In this document: one piece after another, positions 35,659 through 43,728 of the stretch
Layout: the number at the start of each line of letters is the position of its first letter
Numbering within the stretch: position 1 is the first letter of the stretch
DNA from: JAMHWF01 sp964371405
GTDB lineage: Bacteria; Pseudomonadota; Gammaproteobacteria; Burkholderiales; Burkholderiaceae_C
Reading direction: 5' to 3'
NCBI GenBank assembly: GCA_964371405.1
Contig: CAYJLV010000017.1
Coordinates: 8,188-72,187, forward strand
Length of the DNA stretch: 64,000 bases
Notes under the pieces: model-generated
Databases searched by the model: none
Seen by the model: only the letters and a program-made list of their open reading frames with translations
What the model was told of the DNA's origin: nothing
Program-made: the position numbers and the translations under genes

Positions 35659-36522
35659 GTGAATCTGGACGACATCGACTTCGCGGCGCTGCATCGCGAG
35701 CAGTTGCGCCGCTACCGAGGCGGCGCACGACCCGCCAGCGCCTGGGACGCGCGCGCCGCCGACTTCGGCCGCAACCGGCGCCGCAGCCGCTATGCCGAGG
35801 ACTTCATCGCGCGCATGGCCCTCGCCGGCGCCCGCACGCTGCTCGACGTCGGCAGCGGCCCGGGCACGCTGGCGCTGCCGCTGGCGCGCCGGCTCGACCG
35901 CGTCGTCGCGCTCGACTACAGCGCGCGCATGCTCGACGAGCTGCATGCGGCGGCACGCGAGCAAGGCATCGCCAACGTCACGACGGTCCACCGCGCCTGG
36001 GAGGACGACTGGCGCGACCTGCCGGTGTGCGACATCGCGATCGCGTCGCGCTCCACCGCCGTCGACGATCTCGACGCCGCGCTCGAGAAACTCGACCGGC
36101 ATGCGCGCCTGCGCGTCTACCTGACGACGCCCGCCGCCGCCAGCCGCCTCGGCCCCGATCTCGAGCGGGTGCTCGAAGTCGAGGCGCCGCGATCGCCCGA
36201 TCCGCTGCTGCTGCTCGGCCTGCTGCAGCGCCGCGGCGTCCATCCGCGCGTCGACTGGATCGAGACGCCCGGCCGCTGGGCCGGTTGCGCGGACTTCGAC
36301 GACCTCGAGCGCCGCGTCGCGGCCGTCGTCGGTCCGCTCGAAGCGCGGGCGCGTACCCGCCTGCGCGCCTGGTACGACGCCGACCCGGTGCGCGCACTGC
36401 GCGGCGGCGAGCCGATGCGCTGGGCCTTCGTCGCCTGGGCGCCGCGGCACTGCGAGAACGCGGCGGCGGCACGCCCGGCGGCGGCGCACGCCGCGCCCTG
36501 CCTCGCGACCGACCCGGCGTAG
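35659..36522 (+). CDS. Class I SAM-dependent methyltransferase
   Basis: This 287-aa protein starts at GTG 35659 (MNLDDIDFAALHREQLRRY). It has a Rossmann methyltransferase core with motif I LLDVGSGPGTLALPLA and the acidic post-I residue in VVALDYSARMLDEL, then AREQGIANVTTVHRAWEDDW. The substrate is not apparent. It is probably co-transcribed with the DUF2478 gene (4-bp gap) from the FNR-type promoter, so it may act in an anaerobic or molybdoenzyme-linked process. The Ala-rich tail after residue 265 is not conserved-looking. Confidence 0.83.
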   Translation: MNLDDIDFAALHREQLRRYRGGARPASAWDARAADFGRNRRRSRYAEDFIARMALAGARTLLDVGSGPGTLALPLARRLDRVVALDYSARMLDELHAAAREQGIANVTTVHRAWEDDWRDLPVCDIAIASRSTAVDDLDAALEKLDRHARLRVYLTTPAAASRLGPDLERVLEVEAPRSPDPLLLLGLLQRRGVHPRVDWIETPGRWAGCADFDDLERRVAAVVGPLEARARTRLRAWYDADPVRALRGGEPMRWAFVAWAPRHCENAAAARPAAAHAAPCLATDPA

Positions 36523-36647
36523 CGCCCGCGCCGGCCCCGGCCCGGCGCATCGCCTACGATATGCGGCGCGGCGGCCGCTCCTGCACCGGGCAGCGCCCCC
36601 GCCCTGCCGATGCCGACCTCTCCGCCCCTCATGCACCCCACGCCGAC

Positions 36648-39269
36648 ATGACCGCGGCCGCCCCGGACTTCAGCGCCCACACGCCCATGATGGCGCAGTA
36701 CCTGCGCATCAAGGCCGAGCACCCTGACACGCTCGTCTTCTACCGGATGGGCGACTTCTACGAGCTGTTCTTCGACGACGCGCGGCGCGCCAACCAGTTG
36801 CTCGACATCACGCTGACGACGCGCGGCCAGAGCGCCGGACAGCCCGTCGTGATGGCCGGCGTGCCGGTGCATGCCGTCGAGACTTATCTCGGTCGGCTCG
36901 TCAGGCAGGGCGTCGCCGTCGCGATCTGCGAGCAGGTCGGCGAAGTGGGCGCGGCCAAAGGGCCGGTCGAGCGCAAGGTGGTGCGCGTCGTGACGCCCGG
37001 CACCGTGACCGACGCCGAGCTGCTCGACGAGCGCAGCGACACGCGGCTGCTGGCGCTGAAAGCACAGCGCGCGACGTGGGGCCTCGCATGGCTGGGCATC
37101 GCGAGCGCCGAGCTCGGCATCAGCGAATGCGGCGAGGCCGAGCTCGCCGGCTGGCTGGCGCGGCTCGCGCCGGCCGAGATCCTGGTCGAGAGCAGCGATG
37201 CGCTGCCCGCCGCCGTGCGCCAGTGCGGCGCCGCGCTGACGCTGCGCCCGGCGTGGCAGTTCGACGCCGCGCTCGGCGTGCGCAAGCTGTGCGCGCAACT
37301 GCGCGTCGCCAGCCTTGCCGGCTACAACGCCGACGCGCTGCCGGCCGCGCATGCCGCCGCCGCCGCGCTGCTCGCCTACGCCGAGCACACGCAGGGCACG
37401 GCGCTCGGCCACGTCGACACGCTCGCCGTCGAGCGCGCCAGCGAGCTGCTCGAACTGCCGCCGACGACGCACCGCAACCTGGAGCTGACGCGCACGCTGC
37501 GCGGCGAGGAGTCGCCGACGCTGCTGTCGCTCATCGACACCTGCCGCAGCGGCATGGGCAGCCGCGCGCTGCGCCTGTGGCTGACGCGGCCGCTGCGCGA
37601 GCGCGACGTCGCCGCGGCGCGCCACGCCGCGATCGAGGCGCTGATCGGCAACGGCTTCGATGCGCTGCGCGACGCGCTGCGCCACGTCGCCGATGTCGAG
37701 CGCATCACGGCGCGCATCGCGCTGCGCCAAGTGCGCCCGCGCGAGCTGGCCGGACTGCGCGCGACGCTGGCCGAGCTGCCCGCACTGCGTGGCGCGCTGC
37801 CGGGCGGCGCGCCGCTGCTGGCCGAGCAGGCGCGCGCACTCGAGCCGCCGCCCGAAGTCGAGGCACTGCTCGCGCGCACGATCGCCGAAGAGCCCGCGGC
37901 GCTGCTGCGCGACGGCGGCGTGATCGCCGCCGGTTGCGACGCCGATCTGGACGAACTGCGCGCCATCGGCCAGAACTGCGACGCCTTCCTTCTCGAGCTC
38001 GAGGCGCGCGAGCGCGCGCGCACCGGCATCGCCAACCTGCGCGTGCAGTTCAACCGGGTGCACGGCTTCTACATCGAGGTGACGCAGGGTCAGGCGGCGA
38101 AGGTGCCCACCGACTACCGGCGCCGCCAGACAATGAAGAACGCCGAGCGCTACATCACGCCCGAGCTGAAGGCGTTCGAGGACAAGGCGCTGTCGGCGCA
38201 GGAGCGCGCGCTGGCGCGCGAGAGGTGGCTCTGGGAGCAGCTGCTCGACGCGCTGCAGCCGAAGCTGCCGGCGCTCACCGCGCTGGCGCGCGCGCTGGCA
38301 GCGATCGATGCGCTGGCGGCGCTGGCCGAGCGCGCCGCCACACTCGGCTGGTGCCGGCCCGAGTTCGTCGCGCAGCCCTGCATCGAGATCGAGGCCGGCC
38401 GCCACCCCGTCGTCGAGGCGCGTCTGGCCGAAACCGGCGGCGGCGCCTTCGTGCCCAACCACTGCCGGCTCGACGCGAAGCGCCGCATGCTCGTCATCAC
38501 CGGCCCCAACATGGGCGGCAAGTCGACCTACATGCGGCAGGTCGCGCTGATCGTGCTGCTCGCGGCGATGGGCTCGTGGGTGCCGGCGGCGTCGGCGCGG
38601 CTCGGGCCGGTCGACGCGATCCACACGCGCATCGGAGCCGCCGACGACGTGGCCAACGCGCAATCGACCTTCATGGTCGAGATGACGGAGGCCGCCGCCA
38701 TCGTGCACGGCGCGACGGAGCGCAGCCTGGTGCTGATGGACGAGATCGGGCGCGGTACATCGACCTTCGACGGCCTGGCGCTGGCCGGTGCGATCGCCGC
38801 CCACCTGCACGACAAGTGCCGAGCCTTCACGCTGTTCGCGACGCACTACTTCGAGCTGACGGCGTTCCCGGCGCGCCACGAGCGCGCGCTCAACGTCCAC
38901 GTCGGCGCGGTGGAGAACGGCGCCGACGTCGTGTTCCTGCACGAGATCGAGGCCGGACCGGCGAGCCGCAGCTACGGCGTGCAGGTCGCGCGGCTGGCCG
39001 GCATGCCGGCGCCGCTGGTGCGCCAGGCGCAGGCCACGCTCGAGGCGCTGGAGGCGCAGCAGCGCGCCGCCGAGCGCCAGATCGACCTGTTCGCCGCACC
39101 GCCGCCGGCACCCCTCGTCGAAGAAAACGCGGTGGAGCTGGCGCTGGCGCGCATCGACCCCGACACGCTGACGCCGCGCGAAGCGCTCGACGCGCTGTAC
39201 CGGCTCAAGCAACTGACGACGAGCGCGCCGGCCGAACCGGAGCTGGCCGCGGGCCTGCGCCCGCAGTGA
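36648..39269 (+). CDS. mutS: DNA mismatch repair protein MutS
   Basis: MutS recognises mismatches and starts methyl- or nick-directed repair with MutL. The ATG at 36648 gives 873 aa. The mismatch-reading Phe-x-Glu is in RMGDFYELFFDDA (about residue 38). The lever and clamp regions follow, then Walker A GPNMGGKSTYMRQ, the ABC signature region, Walker B VLMDEIGRGTSTFDG and the C-terminal dimer helix. It ends at LAAGLRPQ. A longer upstream reading frame exists but has no supporting homology. mutL is encoded 11 kb further on. Confidence 0.97.
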   Translation: MTAAAPDFSAHTPMMAQYLRIKAEHPDTLVFYRMGDFYELFFDDARRANQLLDITLTTRGQSAGQPVVMAGVPVHAVETYLGRLVRQGVAVAICEQVGEVGAAKGPVERKVVRVVTPGTVTDAELLDERSDTRLLALKAQRATWGLAWLGIASAELGISECGEAELAGWLARLAPAEILVESSDALPAAVRQCGAALTLRPAWQFDAALGVRKLCAQLRVASLAGYNADALPAAHAAAAALLAYAEHTQGTALGHVDTLAVERASELLELPPTTHRNLELTRTLRGEESPTLLSLIDTCRSGMGSRALRLWLTRPLRERDVAAARHAAIEALIGNGFDALRDALRHVADVERITARIALRQVRPRELAGLRATLAELPALRGALPGGAPLLAEQARALEPPPEVEALLARTIAEEPAALLRDGGVIAAGCDADLDELRAIGQNCDAFLLELEARERARTGIANLRVQFNRVHGFYIEVTQGQAAKVPTDYRRRQTMKNAERYITPELKAFEDKALSAQERALARERWLWEQLLDALQPKLPALTALARALAAIDALAALAERAATLGWCRPEFVAQPCIEIEAGRHPVVEARLAETGGGAFVPNHCRLDAKRRMLVITGPNMGGKSTYMRQVALIVLLAAMGSWVPAASARLGPVDAIHTRIGAADDVANAQSTFMVEMTEAAAIVHGATERSLVLMDEIGRGTSTFDGLALAGAIAAHLHDKCRAFTLFATHYFELTAFPARHERALNVHVGAVENGADVVFLHEIEAGPASRSYGVQVARLAGMPAPLVRQAQATLEALEAQQRAAERQIDLFAAPPPAPLVEENAVELALARIDPDTLTPREALDALYRLKQLTTSAPAEPELAAGLRPQ

Positions 39270-39283
39270 TCGGAGACGAACGC

Positions 39284-40111
39284 ATGACCTACTGTGTCGC
39301 CATCAAGCTCGACGCCGGGCTGGTGTTCCTGTCGGACTCGCGCACCAACGCCGGGCTCGACCAGTTCGGCACGTTCCGCAAGATGATGGTCTACGAGAAG
39401 CCGGGCCACCGCTTCATGGTGCTGCTGTCGGCGGGCAACCTGTCGATCTCGCAGTCGGTGCGCGAGATCCTGCAGGTCGAGAAGATCGACAACGGCGACA
39501 AGCCGCCGATCACGATCTGGAACGCGACCAGCATGTTCGACGTGGCGCGCGTGCTCGGCCGCGCCGTGCGCCGCGTCTACGAGCAGGACGGCCCGTCGCT
39601 GAAGGCGGCGGGCATCGACTTCAACGCGACGATGATCATCGGCGGCCAGATCCACGGCGAGGCGATGCGCCTGTTCCTCGTCTACTCGGCGGGCAATTTC
39701 ATCGAGGCGACGGCCGAAACCTGCTACTTCCAGATCGGCGAGTCGAAGTACGGCAAGCCGATCCTCGACCGCGTGATCACGGCGGCGACGCCGCTGGGCG
39801 AAGCCGCCAAGTGCGCGCTGGTGTCGATGGACTCGTCGCTGAAGTCGAACCTGTCGGTCGGCCTGCCGCTGGACCTGCTGGTCTACGAGGCGAACCAGTA
39901 CGCCAGCGACCGCCACGTCTGCATCGACGAGCACAACCCCTACTTCGCGATGATCCGCAGCGCCTGGGGGCGCAAGCTGCGGGAAGCCTTCGAAGGCATC
40001 GAGAGCCCGGAATGGGACGCCGCGACGCCGACCGCGACGCCGCTGCGCCCGGAGTCCGAGCGCTACAAGCCGCTCAGGAAGATCACGCACGCGGGCGAGA
40101 AGATTGTCTGA
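39284..40111 (+). CDS. Anbu proteasome-like peptidase
   Basis: This 275-aa member of the Anbu family (ancestral beta-subunit, HslV/20S-like Ntn-hydrolases) starts MTYCVAIKLDAGLVFLSDSRTNAGLDQF, in part MTYCVAIKL and SDSRTNAGLDQF. Thr2 would become the N-terminal nucleophile after Met removal. Other Anbu features are FMVLLSAGNLSISQSV and GGQIHGEAMRLFLVYSAGN. A GGAGACGAAC ribosome site supports the start. Anbu genes are usually clustered with transglutaminase, alpha-E and ATP-grasp genes, but none is here. It follows mutS by 14 bp and overlaps a hydrolase gene by 8 bp. Confidence 0.9.
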   Translation: MTYCVAIKLDAGLVFLSDSRTNAGLDQFGTFRKMMVYEKPGHRFMVLLSAGNLSISQSVREILQVEKIDNGDKPPITIWNATSMFDVARVLGRAVRRVYEQDGPSLKAAGIDFNATMIIGGQIHGEAMRLFLVYSAGNFIEATAETCYFQIGESKYGKPILDRVITAATPLGEAAKCALVSMDSSLKSNLSVGLPLDLLVYEANQYASDRHVCIDEHNPYFAMIRSAWGRKLREAFEGIESPEWDAATPTATPLRPESERYKPLRKITHAGEKIV

Positions 40112-40925
40112 GCACCCGACGCCCCCGCCGACGCTCGTCTTCTCGCACGCCAACGGCTTCGCGGCGTCGACCTACGAGACGCTGTTCGACATCTGGCGCA
40201 AGGCCGGCTGGCGCGTGCACGCGCTGGAGAAGTTCGGCCACGATCCGAAGTACCCGGTGACGAGCAACTGGCCGCACCTGCGCGACCAGCTGACCGACTT
40301 CGTGCGCCGCGAGGTCGGTGCGCCTGTCGTCTTCGTCGGTCATTCGCTCGGCGGCTATCTGAGCCTGCTCGCCGCCTGCCAGTGCCCCGAGCTGGCGCGC
40401 GCCGTCGTGCTGCTCGATTCGCCGCTGGTCGCCGGCTGGCGCGCGCACAGCCTGCACATGGCCAAGGTGAGCGGGCTGATCGCGCGCGTCTCGCCGGGTC
40501 GCATCGCCCGGCGCCGCCGCCACGAATGGCCCGACACCGACGCGGTCAACGCGCATTTCGCGCCCAAGGCGGCGTTCGCGCGCTGGGACTCGCGCGTCCT
40601 CGCCGACTATGTGCACCACGGCACCGAGTCCGTCGCCGGCGGGCGCAGCCTCGCGTTCCGGCGCGAGGTCGAGGCGCGCATCTACGAAACGCTGCCGCAC
40701 CACATGCCGCAGCTGATGCAGCGCCACCCGCTGCGCGCGCCGGCGGCCTTCGTCGCCGGCACGCATTCGCGCGAGCTGCGCCAGGTCGGCCTCGCGGCGA
40801 CGCGCCGCCTGACGCACGAGCGCATCTCGTGGATCGAGGGCAGCCACCTGTTTCCGTTCGAGCGGCCGGTCGAGACGGCGCGCGAAGTGCTGCGCTGGGT
40901 CGAGGAGCTGCTCGCCGCGCGCTGA
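40104..40925 (+). CDS. Alpha/beta hydrolase
   Basis: This 273-aa alpha/beta hydrolase is read from TTG 40104, inside the anbu stop region. It has an oxyanion motif (LVFSHANGFAAST), nucleophile elbow GHSLGG (VVFVGHSLGGYLS), and a late His in WIEGSHLFPFERP. No signal peptide. The substrate is unknown. The 8-bp overlap with the Anbu gene suggests coupled translation and perhaps a shared task. The TTG start is chosen because no ATG or GTG lies before the conserved LVFSHANGF strand. Confidence 0.8.
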   Translation: MSEHPTPPPTLVFSHANGFAASTYETLFDIWRKAGWRVHALEKFGHDPKYPVTSNWPHLRDQLTDFVRREVGAPVVFVGHSLGGYLSLLAACQCPELARAVVLLDSPLVAGWRAHSLHMAKVSGLIARVSPGRIARRRRHEWPDTDAVNAHFAPKAAFARWDSRVLADYVHHGTESVAGGRSLAFRREVEARIYETLPHHMPQLMQRHPLRAPAAFVAGTHSRELRQVGLAATRRLTHERISWIEGSHLFPFERPVETAREVLRWVEELLAAR

Positions 40926-40939
40926 GCGGCGGCGCGGCG

Positions 40940-41842
40940 TCAGCCGCGCGGATGGTGCTGCGCGTGCAGCGCGCGCAGCCGCTCGCGCGCGACGTGGGTG
41001 TAGATCTGCGTCGTCGAGATGTCGCTGTGGCCGAGCAGCATCTGCACCGCGCGCAGGTCGGCGCCATGGTTGAGCAGGTGCGTCGCGAAGGCATGGCGCA
41101 GCGTGTGCGGCGACAGCGGCGTCGTGATGCCGGCGCGCAGCGCGTACTTGCGCACGAGCTGCCAGAACATCTGCCGCGTCATCGCGCCGCCGCGCGCCGT
41201 GACGAACAGCGCCTTGCTGGCCTGCCCCTTGAGGATCGCGGCACGGGCCTCGGCCAGATAGCGACGCAGCCAGCCGTGCGCCTCCTCGCCGAACGGCACG
41301 AGGCGCTCCTTCGAGCCCTTGCCGGTGACGCGCAGCACGCCTTCGGTCAGCCCGACGTGCACGCTCGCCAGCGTGACCAGTTCGCTGACGCGCAGCCCGC
41401 TCGCATACATCAGCTCGAGCATCGTGCGGTCGCGCAGGCCGAGCGGCGTGTCGGGGTCGGGCGCGCCGAGCAACGCCTCGATCTGCGCTTCGGTCAGCGT
41501 CTTGGGCACGCGCAGCGGCTGGCGCGCGGCGACGAGCTTCAAGGTCGGGTCGGCGGCGACGAGCTGCTCGCGCAGCGCCCAGCGGAAGTAGCGCTTGAAG
41601 ACGGTGAGCCGCCGGTTCGCCGTGCTGGCGCGCGTCGCGGCATGGCGCTCGGTCGCATAGGCCAGCAGGTCGGCTTCGGTGCTGTCGTCGAGCGTGCGCC
41701 CGGCGCGCGACGCCAGCGCGCCGGCATAGAGCTGCAGGTCGCGCCGGTAGGCGGCGAGCGTGTTCGACGCGAGGCCGTCCTCGACCCACAGCGCGTCGAC
41801 GAAGCGGTCGATCGACGCCAGGCTCTGCTCGCGCGGCGTCAT
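40940..41842 (-). CDS. xerD: Site-specific tyrosine recombinase XerD
   Basis: XerD acts with XerC at dif to resolve chromosome dimers. The 300-aa protein has the N-terminal SAM-like core-binding domain (FVDALWVEDGLASNTLAAYRRDL) and the catalytic domain with Arg (YASGLRVSELV), Lys (GKGSKERLVPF), HxxR (SPHTLRHAFATHLL), His (LGHSDISTTQIY) and the nucleophile Tyr (QIYTHV). It ends in an XerD-like C-terminus (LHAQHHPRG). A housekeeping recombinase is more likely than an integrase because no mobile element is near. Confidence 0.95.
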   Translation of the reverse strand: MTPREQSLASIDRFVDALWVEDGLASNTLAAYRRDLQLYAGALASRAGRTLDDSTEADLLAYATERHAATRASTANRRLTVFKRYFRWALREQLVAADPTLKLVAARQPLRVPKTLTEAQIEALLGAPDPDTPLGLRDRTMLELMYASGLRVSELVTLASVHVGLTEGVLRVTGKGSKERLVPFGEEAHGWLRRYLAEARAAILKGQASKALFVTARGGAMTRQMFWQLVRKYALRAGITTPLSPHTLRHAFATHLLNHGADLRAVQMLLGHSDISTTQIYTHVARERLRALHAQHHPRG

Positions 41843-41861
41843 CGCGACGGCGTTCCGCGCC

Positions 41862-42917
41862 TCAGTCGAGCTTGAGCTTCTGCGTCTCGACGACCTTCTT
41901 GTAGACCTCGTGCTCGGCCTTGATCTGCGCCGCGAACTGCTCGGGCGTGTTGGCCACGATCAGCGAGCCGGTGTCCTCGATGCGCTTCTTCACCACCGGA
42001 TCGTCGATCGCCTTCTTGACGGCCGCGTGTACCTTGTCGACGATGTCCTTGGACAGGCTCTTGGGCCCGAGCACGCCGTAGTAGGCCATGCGGTTGACGC
42101 CTTCGAGGCCGACCTCCTTGAACGTCGGCACGTCCGGCAGCACGGCCAGGCGCTGCGGCGCGGCGACGACGATGGCGATCAACCGGCCGTCCTTGATGAA
42201 GGGCAGCGCCGACGGCAGGTTGTCGAAGATGATCGGCACCTGCCCCGCCACCGTGTCGTTGAGCGCCGGGCCGGCGCCGCGGTACGGGATATGCGCCATG
42301 AACACGCCCGCCAGGCTCTTGTACAGCTCGGTCTGCAGGTGGCCGATACCGCCGGTGCCCGAGCTGGCGTAGCTGTACTTGCCGGGGTTCTTCTTCAGCT
42401 CGGCGACGAAACCCTTGTAGTCCCTGGCCGGGAACGACGGGTGGACGGCGATCACGTTGGGCGTCGCCGCGATGTTGATGACGGGCGTGAAGTCGGTCAG
42501 CGGGTTGTAGCCGATCCTGGTGTTGATCGCCGGATTGGCCGCCGTCGTCGACACCGTCGCCATGCCGAGCGCGTGGCCGTCGGGCGGCTGCTTGATCAGC
42601 TCGAGCGCGCCGATCGATCCGCCGCCGCCGCTCTTGTTCTCGACCAGCACCTGCTGGCCCAGCGAGGCGGCCATCTTCTCCGAGACGATGCGCGCGATGA
42701 TGTCCGTCGTGCCGCCGGGGGCGAACGGCACGATCAGCCGCACCGGCTTGCTCGGGTAACCCTGCGCCGATGCGGCCTGGGCGAAAGCGAGGCCGGCAGC
42801 AGCGGCGAGGCCCACAAGGAAACCCCGGGCCGCCCCAGGCTTCCTTGACCCCCGCGGGGGGCGGGCTGGGCGCAGCCCGGCCCTGGGGGCGCTCACAAGA
42901 CGGGTGCGGATCGTCAT
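41862..42917 (-). CDS. Bug/TctC tripartite tricarboxylate transporter binding protein with repeat in its signal peptide
   Basis: This is a 351-aa periplasmic solute-binding protein of the large Bug family (PSKPVRLIVPFAPGGTTDIIAR, in part IVPFAPGGTTDI; VENKSGGGGSIGAL; YASSGTGGIGHL; VNRMAYYGVLGP). It binds a small carboxylate, identity unknown. An AAGGAGATCC site supports the ATG at 42917. Between the start (MTIRTRLV) and the signal-peptide core (FLVGLAAAAGLAFAQAASA) lie about 24 residues rich in Pro, Arg and Gly. They are encoded by a palindromic repeat also found at 58414-58449. The repeat keeps the frame. No tctAB genes are adjacent, so it is an orphan binding protein. Confidence 0.92.
   Translation of the reverse strand: MTIRTRLVSAPRAGLRPARPPRGSRKPGAARGFLVGLAAAAGLAFAQAASAQGYPSKPVRLIVPFAPGGTTDIIARIVSEKMAASLGQQVLVENKSGGGGSIGALELIKQPPDGHALGMATVSTTAANPAINTRIGYNPLTDFTPVINIAATPNVIAVHPSFPARDYKGFVAELKKNPGKYSYASSGTGGIGHLQTELYKSLAGVFMAHIPYRGAGPALNDTVAGQVPIIFDNLPSALPFIKDGRLIAIVVAAPQRLAVLPDVPTFKEVGLEGVNRMAYYGVLGPKSLSKDIVDKVHAAVKKAIDDPVVKKRIEDTGSLIVANTPEQFAAQIKAEHEVYKKVVETQKLKLD
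42831..42895. repeat. Palindromic repeat inside the tctC-type signal-peptide region
   Basis: The element has nested palindromes: outer arms CCCCAGG (42833-42839) and CCTGGGG, inner CGGGCTG-GGCG-CAGCCCG (42862-42879) and CCCCGCGGGG. Its segment 42860-42895, read on the minus strand, is nearly identical over 36 bases to 58414-58449. It is a dispersed intergenic repeat that has entered a coding region in frame. Confidence 0.7.
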
Positions 42918-42957
42918 CGTCGGATCTCCTTGTGTGGTTCGGTTCGAGTCGAGGCTT

Positions 42958-43575
42958 TCAGATCGGCGGCCCGCCGAGCAGGCCGGCCTTGAGTTCCTTG
43001 TCGGTCGGCCGCTCGCCGAGGAAGGTCAGCAGCAGCGCCGCGTACAGGTCGTCGCCGGGCAGCGTCGCGCCGCGGCGCGTGCCGTTGACCGTCATCACGA
43101 GCCCGCTGTCGGGAATGTAGTCGAGGTCGATCGTATCGCCCTTGCGGAGCAACCCGATGGCGTCGATCGCCGCGCCGAACTGCTGCACCCGCTCGCGCAG
43201 GCGCTCCTGTTCGGCAGCCGGCACGTTGCGCGCCACGCCCTTGTGCAGCGCCTTCGAGAACTCGACCGACTGCACCTCGACCATCATGCGCAGGCGCAGG
43301 CGCTTCGGCCCCGGCACGGCGAGCACCTGCGCCGGCGTCGTCACCTTGCGGCCGAGGTAGAGCGCGGCGGCATACGCCTTGAGCACCGTGATCGCGCGCA
43401 GGCCGACGCCGTTGAGCTGCAGCGGCGCGTCGGCCAGGCGGATCTGCTCGTCGAAGGTGAAACCCTCGACGACGCGCGCCGACAGCGGCAGCGCGAGCGC
43501 CAGGCAGCACAGGCCCACGGCGGCAGTGCGGCGCAGTGCGGCGGCCGCGCGCTCGTTGTTCGGCAGTCTCTTCAT
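42958..43575 (-). CDS. Chalcone-isomerase-like exported protein
   Basis: This 205-aa protein starts MKRLPNNERAAAALRR and has a signal peptide (TAAVGLCCLALALPLSARV). The mature part is a chalcone isomerase-like domain (VGLRAITVLKAYAAALYLGRK, MMVEVQSVEFSKALHKGVARN, LDYIPDSGLVMTVNG). Bacterial members lack flavonoid chemistry as far as is known. Fatty-acid binding is one suggestion. It follows the tctC gene start across 40 bp on the same strand; no operon logic is evident. Confidence 0.85.
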   Translation of the reverse strand: MKRLPNNERAAAALRRTAAVGLCCLALALPLSARVVEGFTFDEQIRLADAPLQLNGVGLRAITVLKAYAAALYLGRKVTTPAQVLAVPGPKRLRLRMMVEVQSVEFSKALHKGVARNVPAAEQERLRERVQQFGAAIDAIGLLRKGDTIDLDYIPDSGLVMTVNGTRRGATLPGDDLYAALLLTFLGERPTDKELKAGLLGGPPI

Positions 43576-43728
43576 CGGTGCGTTGCAGGAGTCCAAGTGT
43601 GCCTGCAACGCGCGGCGGTGCCGATCCGCCGACACCACGCCGCGGACGCGGATTGTCGGTGTCGTGATCGCGCCCGCCGGACTTCCGACGCTGCCGGGCA
43701 CGGCGAGCGCGCCCGGCGACCGCGGGAG

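Noticed and set aside
32259..35675. Minus-strand open frame of about 1138 codons across cysE, trmJ and suhB
   Set aside because: Its composition is Arg/Ala/Gly noise, and it crosses genes on both strands that have clear motifs in other frames.
36117..39212. Minus-strand open frame of about 1031 codons opposite mutS
   Set aside because: It is antisense to the fully conserved mutS reading frame and shows no recognisable protein motif.
40940..41842. Considered a phage or island integrase instead of XerD
   Set aside because: Its length, its C-terminus and the absence of an adjacent tRNA, att repeats or mobile genes favour the housekeeping XerD.
42921..42950. GGTTCGAGTCGAGG, again T-arm-like
   Set aside because: No cloverleaf can be formed, and it lies in the ribosome-binding region of the Bug gene.
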